Shown piece by piece: positions 28,033 through 38,271 of a stretch of 42,949 nt of DNA. The DNA comes from Comamonadaceae bacterium. GTDB taxonomy: Bacteria; Pseudomonadota; Gammaproteobacteria; Burkholderiales; Burkholderiaceae_C. The stretch is taken from contig JAIXWZ010000003.1 in assembly GCA_027491035.1 (NCBI GenBank), positions 1-42,949 of the forward strand, in the 5' to 3' direction. The number at the start of each line of letters is the position of its first letter. Position 1 is the first letter of the stretch. The notes beneath the pieces are model-generated. The model was not told the DNA's origin. It worked only from the letters and a program-made list of their open reading frames with translations, and did no database searches. The position numbers and the translations under genes were made by a program.

Positions 28033-28581
28033 ATGACCCTGATCCGCTGGCCCATCCTGCTGGCTTTGTTGCTGGCCCTCGTGCTGCCCGTCCAGGCCCA
28101 GCGCTCGGCCGCGCCGGTGCCGCCCGAGCTTGCGCAGGCCGAGCTGGTGCCGCGCGGCCAGGCGCGCTTGCGGGTCTGGGGCTTTGAGGTTTATGACGCC
28201 AGCTTGTGGAGCAGCCCGGGCTTTGCAGCCGATGCGTTTGATGCGCAGCCGCTGGCGCTGGAGCTGCGTTACCTGCGCGATTTTTCTGCGCAGGACATCG
28301 CGCAGCGCTCGCTCAAGGAAATGCAGCGCCAGGGCGCCCTCAAGCCCGAGCAGGAAAAGCGTTGGCTTGGCGAGATGCTGCGCGTGTTTCCCGACATCCG
28401 AAAAGGCGACCGGCTGCTTGGCTTGCACCGCCCGGGACAGGGGGCGGTGTTCTGGTTCAACGGCCAGCCCCGTGGCGAAATCCGCGACACCGACTTTTCG
28501 CGGCTGTTTTTTGGCATCTGGCTGTCGCCGCGCACCTCCGAGCCTGCCCTGCGAAGCGCTTTGCTGGGCAGCGCCCCATGA
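28033..28581 (+). CDS. Chalcone-isomerase-like periplasmic protein
   Basis: signal peptide; ARLRVWGFEVYDASLWSSPGF; ALELRYLRDFSAQDIAQRSLKEMQRQG. Confidence 0.85.
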   Translation: MTLIRWPILLALLLALVLPVQAQRSAAPVPPELAQAELVPRGQARLRVWGFEVYDASLWSSPGFAADAFDAQPLALELRYLRDFSAQDIAQRSLKEMQRQGALKPEQEKRWLGEMLRVFPDIRKGDRLLGLHRPGQGAVFWFNGQPRGEIRDTDFSRLFFGIWLSPRTSEPALRSALLGSAP

Positions 28582-29867
28582 CGGCAGCGCTCGGCCGGCG
28601 CAATGCCATGCTCTATGGCCTGCTGGGGCTGCCGCTGGCCTTTGCCGCGCTGCCTTTGTATGTGATCTTGCCCAACCACTACGCGCGCGAGTTTGGCGTG
28701 CCCCTGGCGGCCCTGGGCGCGGTGCTGCTGGCGGCCCGGCTGCTCGATGCGCTGCTTGACCCCTGGCTGGGACGGCTGACCGATCGCCTGCTGCAGCGCA
28801 GCCCGCACGTGCTGCTGCGCTGGGGCGCGCTGGCCGCAGCGTTGCTGGCCGCGGGCATGGTGCTGCTGTTTTTCCCCGATCGGCTTTTGCAAGCCCCCCA
28901 GACCGCAGACCTGCTGGTGTGGGCGGCCGTCATGCTCGTTGTCACCTATCTGGGCTACAGCCTGCTGAGCATTGCCCACCAAGCCTGGGGCGCCCTGCTG
29001 GGCGGCGATGAGACCCAGCGCAGTCGCATCACCGGCGTGCGCGAAGGCTTTGCCTTGGTTGGCGTGTTGATCGCTTCGGTGCTGCCGGGCTGGCTGGGCC
29101 TGCCCACAGCCATGGCGGTGTTCACGGCCTTTTTGCTGCTGGGCTGGTGGAGCTGGCGCGCGAGCCTGCCTCCGCCGGCCCCCCAGTTAGAGGGGGCAGC
29201 TGCCCCCTCGGTTTGGCTGCCTCTGCGCGAGCCGTGTTTTCGGCGTCTGCTGGCGGTCTTTATGCTCAACGGCATCGCCAGCGCCGTGCCGGCCACCTTG
29301 GTGTTGTTTTTCGTGCAGGACCGGCTGCAGGCGCCCGCTGCCATGGAGCCGGCCTTCCTGGGCAGCTACTTTCTCAGTGCCGCGCTGTCCATGCCCCTGT
29401 GGCTGGCCGCGGTCAAGCGTTGGGGCCTGGAGCGCAGCTGGCTGGCGGGGATGCTCGCCTCGGTGGGCCTGTTTGTCGGCGCGGCCCAGTTGTCCACGGG
29501 CGACACCACCGCCTTTTTGTGGATCTGCATCGGCTCGGGCCTGGCTTTGGGCGCCGACCTGGCCTTGCCCGGCGCCTTGCTGGCCGGCATGATTTCGCAC
29601 AGCAGCGCCGGTGCGCGCCTGGCCGGCGCCTGTTTTGGTTGGTGGAACTTTGCCGCCAAGCTCAACTTGGCGCTGGCCGCCGGCCTGGCCCTGCCTCTTT
29701 TGCAATGGCTCGGCTATGCGCCGGGCGTGCGCGAACCCCAGGCGCTGCAAGCGTTGACCTGGGCCTACTGCCTTTTGCCCTGTTTGCTCAAGCTGCTGGC
29801 CGCTTTGGCCTTGTATCTTGCCATCATGCGTGCCGGCTTGCGGCCGGCTTGGGAGAACCGTTCATGA
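28578..29867 (+). CDS. MFS transporter (GPH/MelB-like family)
   Basis: about 12 hydrophobic segments; LLAARLLDALLDPWLGRLTDR; ATGA overlap with upstream gene. Confidence 0.88.
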   Translation: MTAALGRRNAMLYGLLGLPLAFAALPLYVILPNHYAREFGVPLAALGAVLLAARLLDALLDPWLGRLTDRLLQRSPHVLLRWGALAAALLAAGMVLLFFPDRLLQAPQTADLLVWAAVMLVVTYLGYSLLSIAHQAWGALLGGDETQRSRITGVREGFALVGVLIASVLPGWLGLPTAMAVFTAFLLLGWWSWRASLPPPAPQLEGAAAPSVWLPLREPCFRRLLAVFMLNGIASAVPATLVLFFVQDRLQAPAAMEPAFLGSYFLSAALSMPLWLAAVKRWGLERSWLAGMLASVGLFVGAAQLSTGDTTAFLWICIGSGLALGADLALPGALLAGMISHSSAGARLAGACFGWWNFAAKLNLALAAGLALPLLQWLGYAPGVREPQALQALTWAYCLLPCLLKLLAALALYLAIMRAGLRPAWENRS

Positions 29868-30427
29868 CTCTTCGATCCTTTTTTGTCCGCGCCTGGGCCT
29901 GGCTGGCTGGCGCCTTGCTCGTGCTGGGCCTGTCGGGCTGCGCCGGCCCGCAACTGTCCGACCATGCCAAAGACCTGCCGCGGCTCGATTTGCGCCAGTA
30001 CTTCAACGGCACGCTCGATGCCTATGGCATCTTCACCGACCGATCGGGCAAGGTGGTCAAGCGCTTTACGGTGCTCATGAAGTGCAGCTGGAGCGGGCCT
30101 GCCGGCCAGGAGACGGGCGTGCTCGATGAAGAGTTCACCTACTCCGACGGCACGCGCGAGCGCCGCGTCTGGACCTTGCAGCGCACGGCCGATGGCCGTT
30201 ATGTGGGCACCGCTGCCGATGTGGTCGGTCAGGCGCTGGGGCAAGAAAGCGGCAACGCCTTTCGTTTTGGCTACACGCTCAAGTTGCCGGTTGACGGGCG
30301 CACCTACGAGGTGCAGTTCGACGACTGGATGTACCTGATGGACGAGCGGGTGATGCTCAACAAGGCGCAGATGAGCAAGTTTGGCATTCGCCTCGGTGAG
30401 GTCACCTTGTCTTTCGTCAAGCGCTGA
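29864..30427 (+). CDS. DUF3833 family lipoprotein
   Basis: lipobox LGLSGC; LDLRQYFNGTLDAYGIFTDRSGKVVKRFTV; FDDWMYLMDERVMLNKAQMSKFGIRLGEVTLSF; ATGA overlap. Confidence 0.9.
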   Translation: MTLRSFFVRAWAWLAGALLVLGLSGCAGPQLSDHAKDLPRLDLRQYFNGTLDAYGIFTDRSGKVVKRFTVLMKCSWSGPAGQETGVLDEEFTYSDGTRERRVWTLQRTADGRYVGTAADVVGQALGQESGNAFRFGYTLKLPVDGRTYEVQFDDWMYLMDERVMLNKAQMSKFGIRLGEVTLSFVKR

Positions 30428-30448
30428 GCCGGTGCGGGTTCTTTGCTG

Positions 30449-31222
30449 ATGTCACACAACCCACCGATCGCCCACTGGCCCGGCAAGACCGTCTGGCTCG
30501 TTGGGGCCTCCAGCGGCATAGGCCTGGCCACGGCGCAGGCCTTGCATGGCCTGGGCGCCCAGGTGGTGATTTCGGCGCGTCAAGCGCCGCTGCTCGACGC
30601 ATTTTGCGCCGCCCATGCGGGCGCCGTTTCTTGCCCGCTCGATGTCACCGATGCGCAGGCGGTGCAAGCGGCCGCCGGCGCTCTGCTCGAGCGCGGCCCG
30701 ATCGACATGGTGGTGTACTGCGCCGGCCACTACAAGGCCCAGCGCGGCTTTGATTTCACGCTCGAGGAGTTGCTGCGCCACCAGCAGATCAACTACGTGG
30801 GCGCGCTGCATGTGATGGCGGCCACTTTGCCGGCCATGCTCGCGCGCGGCAGCGGTCACTTCAGCCTGATTGCCAGCGTGGCCGGCTACCGCGGCCTGCC
30901 CAAGAGCCTGGCCTACGGCCCAACCAAGGCGGCCCTGATCAATCTGGCTGAAAGCCTCTACGGCGACTTGCAGCCCAGAGGCATCGGCGTGAGCCTGGTC
31001 AACCCCGGATTTGTGCAAACGCCGCTGACGGCGCAAAACCGCTTTCACATGCCCGCCCTTATCACGCCCGAGCAGGCGGCCAGCGCCATGCTCGAGGGCT
31101 GGCGGCGCGGCGCTTTCGAGATCCACTACCCCAAGCGCTTTACCCGCTGGATGAAGCTGCTCGGCGCGCTGCCCTATGCCGCGTACTTGCCGTTGGTGGT
31201 GCGCATGAGCAAGGAGCCCTGA
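30449..31222 (+). CDS. Short-chain dehydrogenase/reductase
   Basis: KTVWLVGASSGIGLATAQAL; YGPTKAALINLAESL (YxxxK). Confidence 0.93.
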   Translation: MSHNPPIAHWPGKTVWLVGASSGIGLATAQALHGLGAQVVISARQAPLLDAFCAAHAGAVSCPLDVTDAQAVQAAAGALLERGPIDMVVYCAGHYKAQRGFDFTLEELLRHQQINYVGALHVMAATLPAMLARGSGHFSLIASVAGYRGLPKSLAYGPTKAALINLAESLYGDLQPRGIGVSLVNPGFVQTPLTAQNRFHMPALITPEQAASAMLEGWRRGAFEIHYPKRFTRWMKLLGALPYAAYLPLVVRMSKEP

Positions 31223-31224
31223 GG

Positions 31225-31662
31225 ATGCAGGAGATGGCCGAGCGCACCGAGGCCGTGGTGCATTTTTTCGAGAACCTGCAGCGCAGCGAGCTGTCGCGCC
31301 TGGGCCAGATTTACGCGCCTCAGGCGCGCTTCAGGGACCCCTTCAACGAGGTGCAGGGCGTCGCGCAGATCGAGGCGATCTTCCAGCACATGTACCGCTC
31401 GCTCGAGCAGCCGCATTTTTACGTCACCGAGCGGGTGATGCAGGGGCGGCAGTGCTTTTTGGTGTGGGATTTCCGCTTTCGCTTCCAGCGCTTTTCGCCC
31501 GCGCAGTGGCAGACGGTGCACGGCAGCTCGCACCTGCGTTTTGACGACCAGGGGCTCGTCGAGTACCACCGCGACTATTGGGACGCGGCGCAAGAGCTGT
31601 ACGAAAAGCTGCCGGCCGTCGGCTCCTTGATGCGCTGGCTGCGGCGCCAGGCCATGCGCTGA
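31225..31662 (+). CDS. SnoaL/NTF2-like protein
   Basis: YAPQARFRDPFNEVQGVAQIEAIFQHMYRSLEQPHFYVTERVMQGRQCFLVWDFRF; two bp after SDR stop. Confidence 0.85.
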   Translation: MQEMAERTEAVVHFFENLQRSELSRLGQIYAPQARFRDPFNEVQGVAQIEAIFQHMYRSLEQPHFYVTERVMQGRQCFLVWDFRFRFQRFSPAQWQTVHGSSHLRFDDQGLVEYHRDYWDAAQELYEKLPAVGSLMRWLRRQAMR

Positions 31663-31684
31663 AGGCCGCGCCGCGCCTGCCGCC

Positions 31685-32299
31685 TCAGGCCGGCGCGGTG
31701 TCGATAAAGCTCGGGCGCTGGCTCAGCTTGTCTTGCAAGCGCGCCAGATTGGGGTGACGCGCGCGCCAGTCGATATGGGCAAAGCGCAGGTCCAGATAGG
31801 CCAGGGCGCAGCCCACGGCGATGTCCGACAGGCTCAGGTGCACCCCGCTGCAAAACGGCTTGTCACCCAGCCCGGTGGACATGGCTTGCAGGGCCGAGTC
31901 GACCTTGGCCATCTGGCGATCGATCCAGGCCTGGCTGCGCTGGCCCTCAAGCCGGCCGGCCCAGGAAGCCTCCAAGCGCGCGAGCACGCAGGCATCGAGC
32001 ACGCCGTCGGCCAGCGCTTCCCAGGTTTTGACCTCGGCGCGTTCGCGGCCGCTGGGCGGGATCAGCTTGCCCACGGGCGACAGTGCATCGAGGTATTCGA
32101 CGATGACGCGCGAGTCGAACACCGCCTCGCCGCCTTCCATCACCAGACAGGGCACCTTGCTCAGAGGGTTGGACAGCGCGATCTGGCTGTCTTTGGCCCA
32201 GACGTCTTCGACAACGAATTGGTAGTCGAGCTTTTTCTCCGACATCACGATGCGCACTTTGCGCACATAGGGGCTGGTGAGGGAGCCGAGAAGTTTCAT
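31685..32299 (-). CDS. Glutathione S-transferase family protein
   Basis: MKLLGSLTSPYVRKVRIVMSEKKLDYQFV; NPLSKVPCLVMEGGEAVFDSRVIVEYLD. Confidence 0.93.
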   Translation of the reverse strand: MKLLGSLTSPYVRKVRIVMSEKKLDYQFVVEDVWAKDSQIALSNPLSKVPCLVMEGGEAVFDSRVIVEYLDALSPVGKLIPPSGRERAEVKTWEALADGVLDACVLARLEASWAGRLEGQRSQAWIDRQMAKVDSALQAMSTGLGDKPFCSGVHLSLSDIAVGCALAYLDLRFAHIDWRARHPNLARLQDKLSQRPSFIDTAPA

Positions 32300-32308
32300 G
32301 GTGTCTGA

Positions 32309-33856
<1,548 letters not shown>

Positions 33857-33880
33857 GCGGGCGCCGCGCCGCGCAGCCAA

Positions 33881-34300
33881 TCAGCCGGCCGAGCGTTTTT
33901 CCAGTGCGCGGTCGGCGTAGCGGCCAAAGCGCCAGGCGCTGCCCTCGCGCAAGATGCGCCGCCAGGTCGCTCGTTTGGCCCCCGGCGTCATCTGCGGCCA
34001 AAGCTGCACCTCCTCAAAGCTGCGCCCGCAGCCTTTGCAGACGTCGTCGCCCTGACTGGTCGAGCAAATGGCGATACAGGGCGTGTCGGGCGTGCTGTCG
34101 TACCAAGCCTGCCAGGCGGCCATGGCCGGGGCTGGAAAGCTCGCTTCGTCGGCTTCGTCTTGACGGTAGTACACCATCAGCGCGTACACCTCGGCCAGCG
34201 CCCGCAGTTGGGGCGCCAGGGTAAAGCCGTCGGGCGACGGGCTTTTTTCGCGCCAGAAGTTGATGGCCGATTCGATGTCGGTGATGTGCAGGGTGGGCAT
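33881..34300 (-). CDS. DUF3717 + DUF1289-like protein
   Basis: N-term MPTLHITDIESAINFWREKSPSPDG...LRALAEVYALMVYYRQDE; C-term TPCIAICSTSQGDDVCKGCGRSFEEVQLWPQMTPGAKRATWRRI (Cys-rich DUF1289). Confidence 0.82.
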   Translation of the reverse strand: MPTLHITDIESAINFWREKSPSPDGFTLAPQLRALAEVYALMVYYRQDEADEASFPAPAMAAWQAWYDSTPDTPCIAICSTSQGDDVCKGCGRSFEEVQLWPQMTPGAKRATWRRILREGSAWRFGRYADRALEKRSAG

Positions 34301-34311
34301 GGAGGCTCGCG

Positions 34312-34341
34312 CTCGAGGCGACTCGAGGCGACTCGGGGCGG
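34312..34341. repeat. 10-bp tandem repeat, about three units
   Basis: ctcgaggcga/ctcgaggcga/ctcggggcgg immediately upstream of the 33881-34300 gene. Confidence 0.8.
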
Positions 34342-34424
34342 GGCGCTGATTATGAGGCAGACCCCCGGCGCGGGGCTTGCCCCGGGGGCTGGCTTGCCAA
34401 AAACACCGCTTTAGGGTGTAATCC

Positions 34425-34580
34425 ACTGCTTGCGAAGGGGAGTAACTCCCCGGCGGGTCCGATTTTTCCTACAGCCTTTGGCGCCGGCCCCACCGATCAG
34501 CATGTCGTCATTACGGAGCCTTGCGCTTCCGGCATGTTGGGCGCGCCAGCGACACTGGCCGCCGAGCCAGACCTTCGATT
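34425..34580 (+). ncRNA. yybP-ykoY (manganese) riboswitch
   Basis: cttgcgaaGGGGAGTAactcccc 5' core, GTCGTCATTACGGAGC..GCTTCCGGCATG arm, GCCAGCGACACTGGC hairpin and closing GCCAGACC; upstream of terC. Confidence 0.87.
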
Positions 34581-34617
34581 GAAACCTGTCAAGGTTCGGT
34601 CGAGGCGTTTCTTTTTT
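34581..34617 (+). terminator. Possible intrinsic terminator / expression platform of the riboswitch
   Basis: GAAAC(34581-34585)...GTTTC(34607-34611) followed by T6; a competing AACCT-gtca-AGGTT hairpin lies inside. Confidence 0.5.
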
Positions 34618-34703
34618 GCGCTCAAGTCCCAACTTTCAGGTGTGCCCTTTCGGGGGCGCTTTCGGCTTCGCTCCACTACGACAACATCTTTAAGGAGTAA
34701 TTT

Positions 34704-35438
34704 GTGGAACTGTTTTCCCCTGCCTGGTTTTCGGCCTTGCTGGCCATCATTCTGATCGACCTGGTGCTCGCCGGCGACAACGCCATCGTGATCGCGCTGG
34801 CTGCCCGCAACTTGCCGCCCCATCTGCAAAAAAAGGCCATCCTCTGGGGCACGGCGGGCGCCATCATCGTGCGCTCGGTCATGACGGTGGGTGTGGTCTG
34901 GCTGCTCAAGATTCCTGGCCTGATGCTCGTCGGCGGCCTTGGCCTGGTCTGGATTGCCTACAAGTTGCTGGCCGACCAGGGCGGCGATGAGCACGACGGC
35001 CCGGTGGTCAGCACCTTCTGGGGTGCGATGAAGACCATCATCATTGCCGATGCCTTGATGGGCGTGGACAACGTGCTCGGCGTGGCCGGTGCGGCCCACG
35101 GCGACTTCGGTTTGGTGGTCATCGGCCTGCTGGTCAGTGTGCCCATCGTGGTCTTTGGCAGCTCCATCGTGCTCAAGTTGGTCGAGCGCTTCCCCATCAT
35201 CATTCAGGCCGGCTCGGCCGTGCTGGCGTTCACCGCCGCCAAGATGATCGTCGGCGAGCCTTGGCTGGTCGACTTCTACGGCGGCAAGGACGTTTGGTCC
35301 AAGGGCCACACCCCGCACGTGGTGGCGCACCTGGCCACCTATGCGGTGGCCGTGATCGGTGTGCTGGCTGCTGGCTGGTGGGCCTCGCGTCGGGCTGCCG
35401 GCAAGTCCGCCGACTCTGAAGACCAGAGCCCGGCGTAA
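34704..35438 (+). CDS. TerC family integral membrane protein (Alx/YjbE-like, putative Mn exporter)
   Basis: LLAIILIDLVLAGDNAIVIALAARNLPPHLQKKAILWGTAGAIIVR; ADALMGVDNVLGVAG; AAGGAG RBS and GTG start. Confidence 0.95.
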   Translation: MELFSPAWFSALLAIILIDLVLAGDNAIVIALAARNLPPHLQKKAILWGTAGAIIVRSVMTVGVVWLLKIPGLMLVGGLGLVWIAYKLLADQGGDEHDGPVVSTFWGAMKTIIIADALMGVDNVLGVAGAAHGDFGLVVIGLLVSVPIVVFGSSIVLKLVERFPIIIQAGSAVLAFTAAKMIVGEPWLVDFYGGKDVWSKGHTPHVVAHLATYAVAVIGVLAAGWWASRRAAGKSADSEDQSPA

Positions 35439-35502
35439 AAGGCCGCCCATGGTGCCCCCAGGGGCTGATTTTTCTGATCTACTTGCCTCACTGGAGCCCA
35501 CC

Positions 35503-35934
35503 ATGCAGACCCTGATTGTTTATGTTGACGACGCGCCCCATGCCCTGGAGCAACTCGCGCCGATGCTCGCGCTTGAGCCCGGACGTGAGACGGTGCGCTG
35601 GATTTTGGTGGGCTGCGCTCCGCGCGTGACTCACCATGTGAGCAAGTGGGTCACCCGCAGCGCCCGCGAAAACTGGCGTGGCAAGTGGGCCGACAAGCTG
35701 TTCGGCCGGCTCGTGCCCGCGCTGACGGGCACGGGAGACGAGGTGCTTACCTGCTTGGCCGCCCATCCGCTGCAAGCGCAGATGGAGGCCCTGCTGGCCG
35801 AGCATGCCGGCGCGCGCCTGATCGACGCCAGGCGCCCCAAGCTCGAAGAGCGCACTTGGTCCATGCCCGGCCGCAAGCTGCTGACCTTGCTGATGTCCTC
35901 CTCCAGCGGCAGCTGGCTGGCGCTGGCCGAATGA
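35503..35934 (+). CDS. Conserved hypothetical protein downstream of terC
   Basis: 143-aa ORF MQTLIVYVDDAPHALEQLAPML...; same strand as terC, no competing gene-like ORF recognised. Confidence 0.75.
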   Translation: MQTLIVYVDDAPHALEQLAPMLALEPGRETVRWILVGCAPRVTHHVSKWVTRSARENWRGKWADKLFGRLVPALTGTGDEVLTCLAAHPLQAQMEALLAEHAGARLIDARRPKLEERTWSMPGRKLLTLLMSSSSGSWLALAE

Positions 35935-35973
35935 GGCCAGCTGGCCCGCTCTTGCGGCGCCTTTGCTGCTGCC

Positions 35974-36960
35974 TTACTTTAGCCAGCCGCGCCGGCGGAA
36001 ATACCACATCGGCCCCAAGGCGCTGGCCAGCATGAGCGCGAGCGCGTAGGGGTAGCCCAGCTCCCACTGCAGCTCGGGCATGAACTGGAAGTTCATGCCG
36101 TACAGGCTGGCAATCAGGGTGGGTGGCAGCAGCGCCACGCTGGCCACCGAGAAGATCTTGATGATCTTGTTTTGGTTGATGTTGATGAAGCCGACGGTGG
36201 CATCCATCAAGAAGTTGATCTTCTCGAACAAGAAGGCGGTGTGCGAGTCGAGCGAGTCGATGTCGCGCAGGATCTGCCGCGCGTCCTCGAACTGCTCGGC
36301 GTGCAGCATCTTGCTGCGCATCATGAAGCTCAGGGCGCGGCGCGTGTCCATCATGTTGCGCCGGATGCGGCCCGACAGGTCTTCGTGGCGCGCAATCGCG
36401 CCGAGCACCTCGCCGGCCAGCTCGTCCGTCACGTTGCCCGACAGCACCTTGGTGCTGACCTTCTCCAGGTCGATGTAGATGCCTTCGATGGTGTCGGCCG
36501 AATACTCGGCGTCGGCATCGAAGAGCTTGAGCAGCACGTCTTTGGCGTCGTCGATCAGGCCTACCGCCCGGCGCGCGCGCATGCGCACGAGCCGAAACAC
36601 GGGCACGTCTTCGTCGTGAACGGAAAACAGCACCCCTCGGCTTTTGTGCTCGCCGGTGTGCATGTTCAAAATGAAGGCCACCCGCACGGTGTGCGGCTCT
36701 TCGGCGTCGGCAATCAGGAAGTCCGAGCGGATGTGCAACTCGCCGCTGTCTTCTTCGTAAAAGCGGGCCGACTCCTCGATGTCCTCGTCCATCGCGTCTT
36801 CCGGGATGGACAGGCCAAAGTGCTGTTTGACCCAGTGCTTTTCCTCTTGGGTGGGCGACTCCAGGTCCACCCAGATGGGCTCAAAGCGCGAGAGCTCTTC
36901 CAGCGATTCGATCTCTTCCTGGAACAGCCGTCCGTTGGCGAGCGTAAAAATGTTGAGCAT
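35974..36960 (-). CDS. corA: CorA family magnesium/divalent cation transporter
   Basis: MLNIFTLANGRLFQEEIESLEEL; C-terminal ASLYGMNFQFMPEL (GMN motif) with two TM helices. Confidence 0.95.
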   Translation of the reverse strand: MLNIFTLANGRLFQEEIESLEELSRFEPIWVDLESPTQEEKHWVKQHFGLSIPEDAMDEDIEESARFYEEDSGELHIRSDFLIADAEEPHTVRVAFILNMHTGEHKSRGVLFSVHDEDVPVFRLVRMRARRAVGLIDDAKDVLLKLFDADAEYSADTIEGIYIDLEKVSTKVLSGNVTDELAGEVLGAIARHEDLSGRIRRNMMDTRRALSFMMRSKMLHAEQFEDARQILRDIDSLDSHTAFLFEKINFLMDATVGFININQNKIIKIFSVASVALLPPTLIASLYGMNFQFMPELQWELGYPYALALMLASALGPMWYFRRRGWLK

Positions 36961-37260
36961 GGCGGGCTCCCTGCGGGATCTTGTGGATCGGGGCGGTTCG
37001 CTGCCTGGCCGGGCCAGTGCGTCACCGGGCGGGGTGAGTTGGGTCGCTTCCAACCCCGCTTGAGCCAGCCTGAGAGGCTGCGAGGCTGAAAGCTAGCGAC
37101 TGGGGCTGCTTTCCATGGACGGTCTCCGTCTGAGGCGACAGCTCGCATTATGGCACCGCCCCCCGGGCGTTGGCCAGCTTTTAAGGGCAAATACTACTTG
37201 TTTTTCGGCCGCACTTGCCAAGCGGCGGCCGGCGGCGCATGATGGCTGCGAGAGTGCTTC

Positions 37261-37294
37261 GCCGACCCCCGGGTTGGGGCCCCGTCGGCCTTTT
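37261..37294 (+). promoter_or_regulatory. GC-rich hairpin with T4 tail in the hpf leader
   Basis: GCCGAC(37261-37266)-CCCC-gggtt-GGGG-cccc-GTCGGC(37284-37289) then cTTTT. Confidence 0.45.
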
Positions 37295-37323
37295 GTGTCC
37301 GCCCCCACGACTAGGAGCTCTTC

Positions 37324-37674
37324 ATGAACCTGACGATCAGTGGTCACCACCTGGAGGTCACCCCCGCCCTGCGCGGCTACGTGACCAGCAAGCTCGACCG
37401 CATTGCGCGGCATTTTGACCAGGTGGTTGACATTCGCGTGCTGCTGACGGTGGACAACATGAAGGAAAAAGAGCTTCGCCAGCGGGCCGAATGCAGCGTT
37501 CATGTCAAGGGCCGCGATCTTTTTGCCGAAAGCTCCCATGCCGACCTGTATGCCGCCGTCGACGAGCTCGCCGACAAGCTCGACCGGCAGGTGGCCCGTC
37601 ACAAAACCCGGCTGCAAGACCATCACCATGCCGCCGTCAAGCGCCAGGTCGACGGTTCGGTGCTCAACGCCTGA
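37324..37674 (+). CDS. hpf: Ribosome hibernation promoting factor (HPF/YfiA family)
   Basis: MNLTISGHHLEVTPALRGYVTSKLDRIARHFDQVVDIRVLLTVD; ESSHADLYAAVDELADKLDRQVARHK. Confidence 0.96.
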   Translation: MNLTISGHHLEVTPALRGYVTSKLDRIARHFDQVVDIRVLLTVDNMKEKELRQRAECSVHVKGRDLFAESSHADLYAAVDELADKLDRQVARHKTRLQDHHHAAVKRQVDGSVLNA

Positions 37675-37782
37675 GTCGCCTGCCGGGCCGGGTTGTTGCT
37701 CGGCCGCGCCATGCCCCTCCTTTTTTTCGCGGCCCACGCGCTGTCAGGGGGGCGCTGGTGTGCATAATGCGGCTCAACTGTC

Positions 37783-38253
37783 ATGAACCGCCTGTCCCAG
37801 ATCCTGCCCCCCAGCCAGGTGCTCGTTGGCGTGGAGGCAACGAGCAAAAAACGCGCCTTTGAGGAGGCGGGCTTGCTGTTTGAAAACCAGCATGGCCTGA
37901 ACCGCGCGCTGGTCACCGACAGCTTGTTTGCGCGTGAGCGGCTGGGCTCGACCGGCTTGGGCCACGGTGTGGCGATTCCCCACGGCCGCATCAAGGGCCT
38001 CAAATCGCCCATGGCCGCAGTCTTTCGGCTGGGCGCGCCGATCGGCTTTGATGCGCCCGACGAGCAGGCCGTGGCCTTGCTGATCTTTTTGCTGGTGCCC
38101 GAGGCGGCAACCCAGAAGCACCTGGAAATCCTTTCCGAAATCGCCGAGTTGCTCAGCGACTCGGCCTTGCGCGAGCAAATCATGTCCTGCGCCAGTGCCG
38201 GCGAGCTGCACGCCATGCTGGCGCGCTGGCAGTCGGCGCACGCAGCCCACTAA
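37783..38253 (+). CDS. ptsN: PTS IIA-like nitrogen regulatory protein
   Basis: LFARERLGSTGLGHGVAIPHGRIKGL (active-site His region); followed by hprK. Confidence 0.95.
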   Translation: MNRLSQILPPSQVLVGVEATSKKRAFEEAGLLFENQHGLNRALVTDSLFARERLGSTGLGHGVAIPHGRIKGLKSPMAAVFRLGAPIGFDAPDEQAVALLIFLLVPEAATQKHLEILSEIAELLSDSALREQIMSCASAGELHAMLARWQSAHAAH

Positions 38254-38271
38254 GAGCCCGGGCGAGCCCGC

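Noticed and set aside
34497-35504. 335-aa minus-strand ORF over terC and the riboswitch
   Set aside because: Antisense shadow; terC and the riboswitch explain the region.
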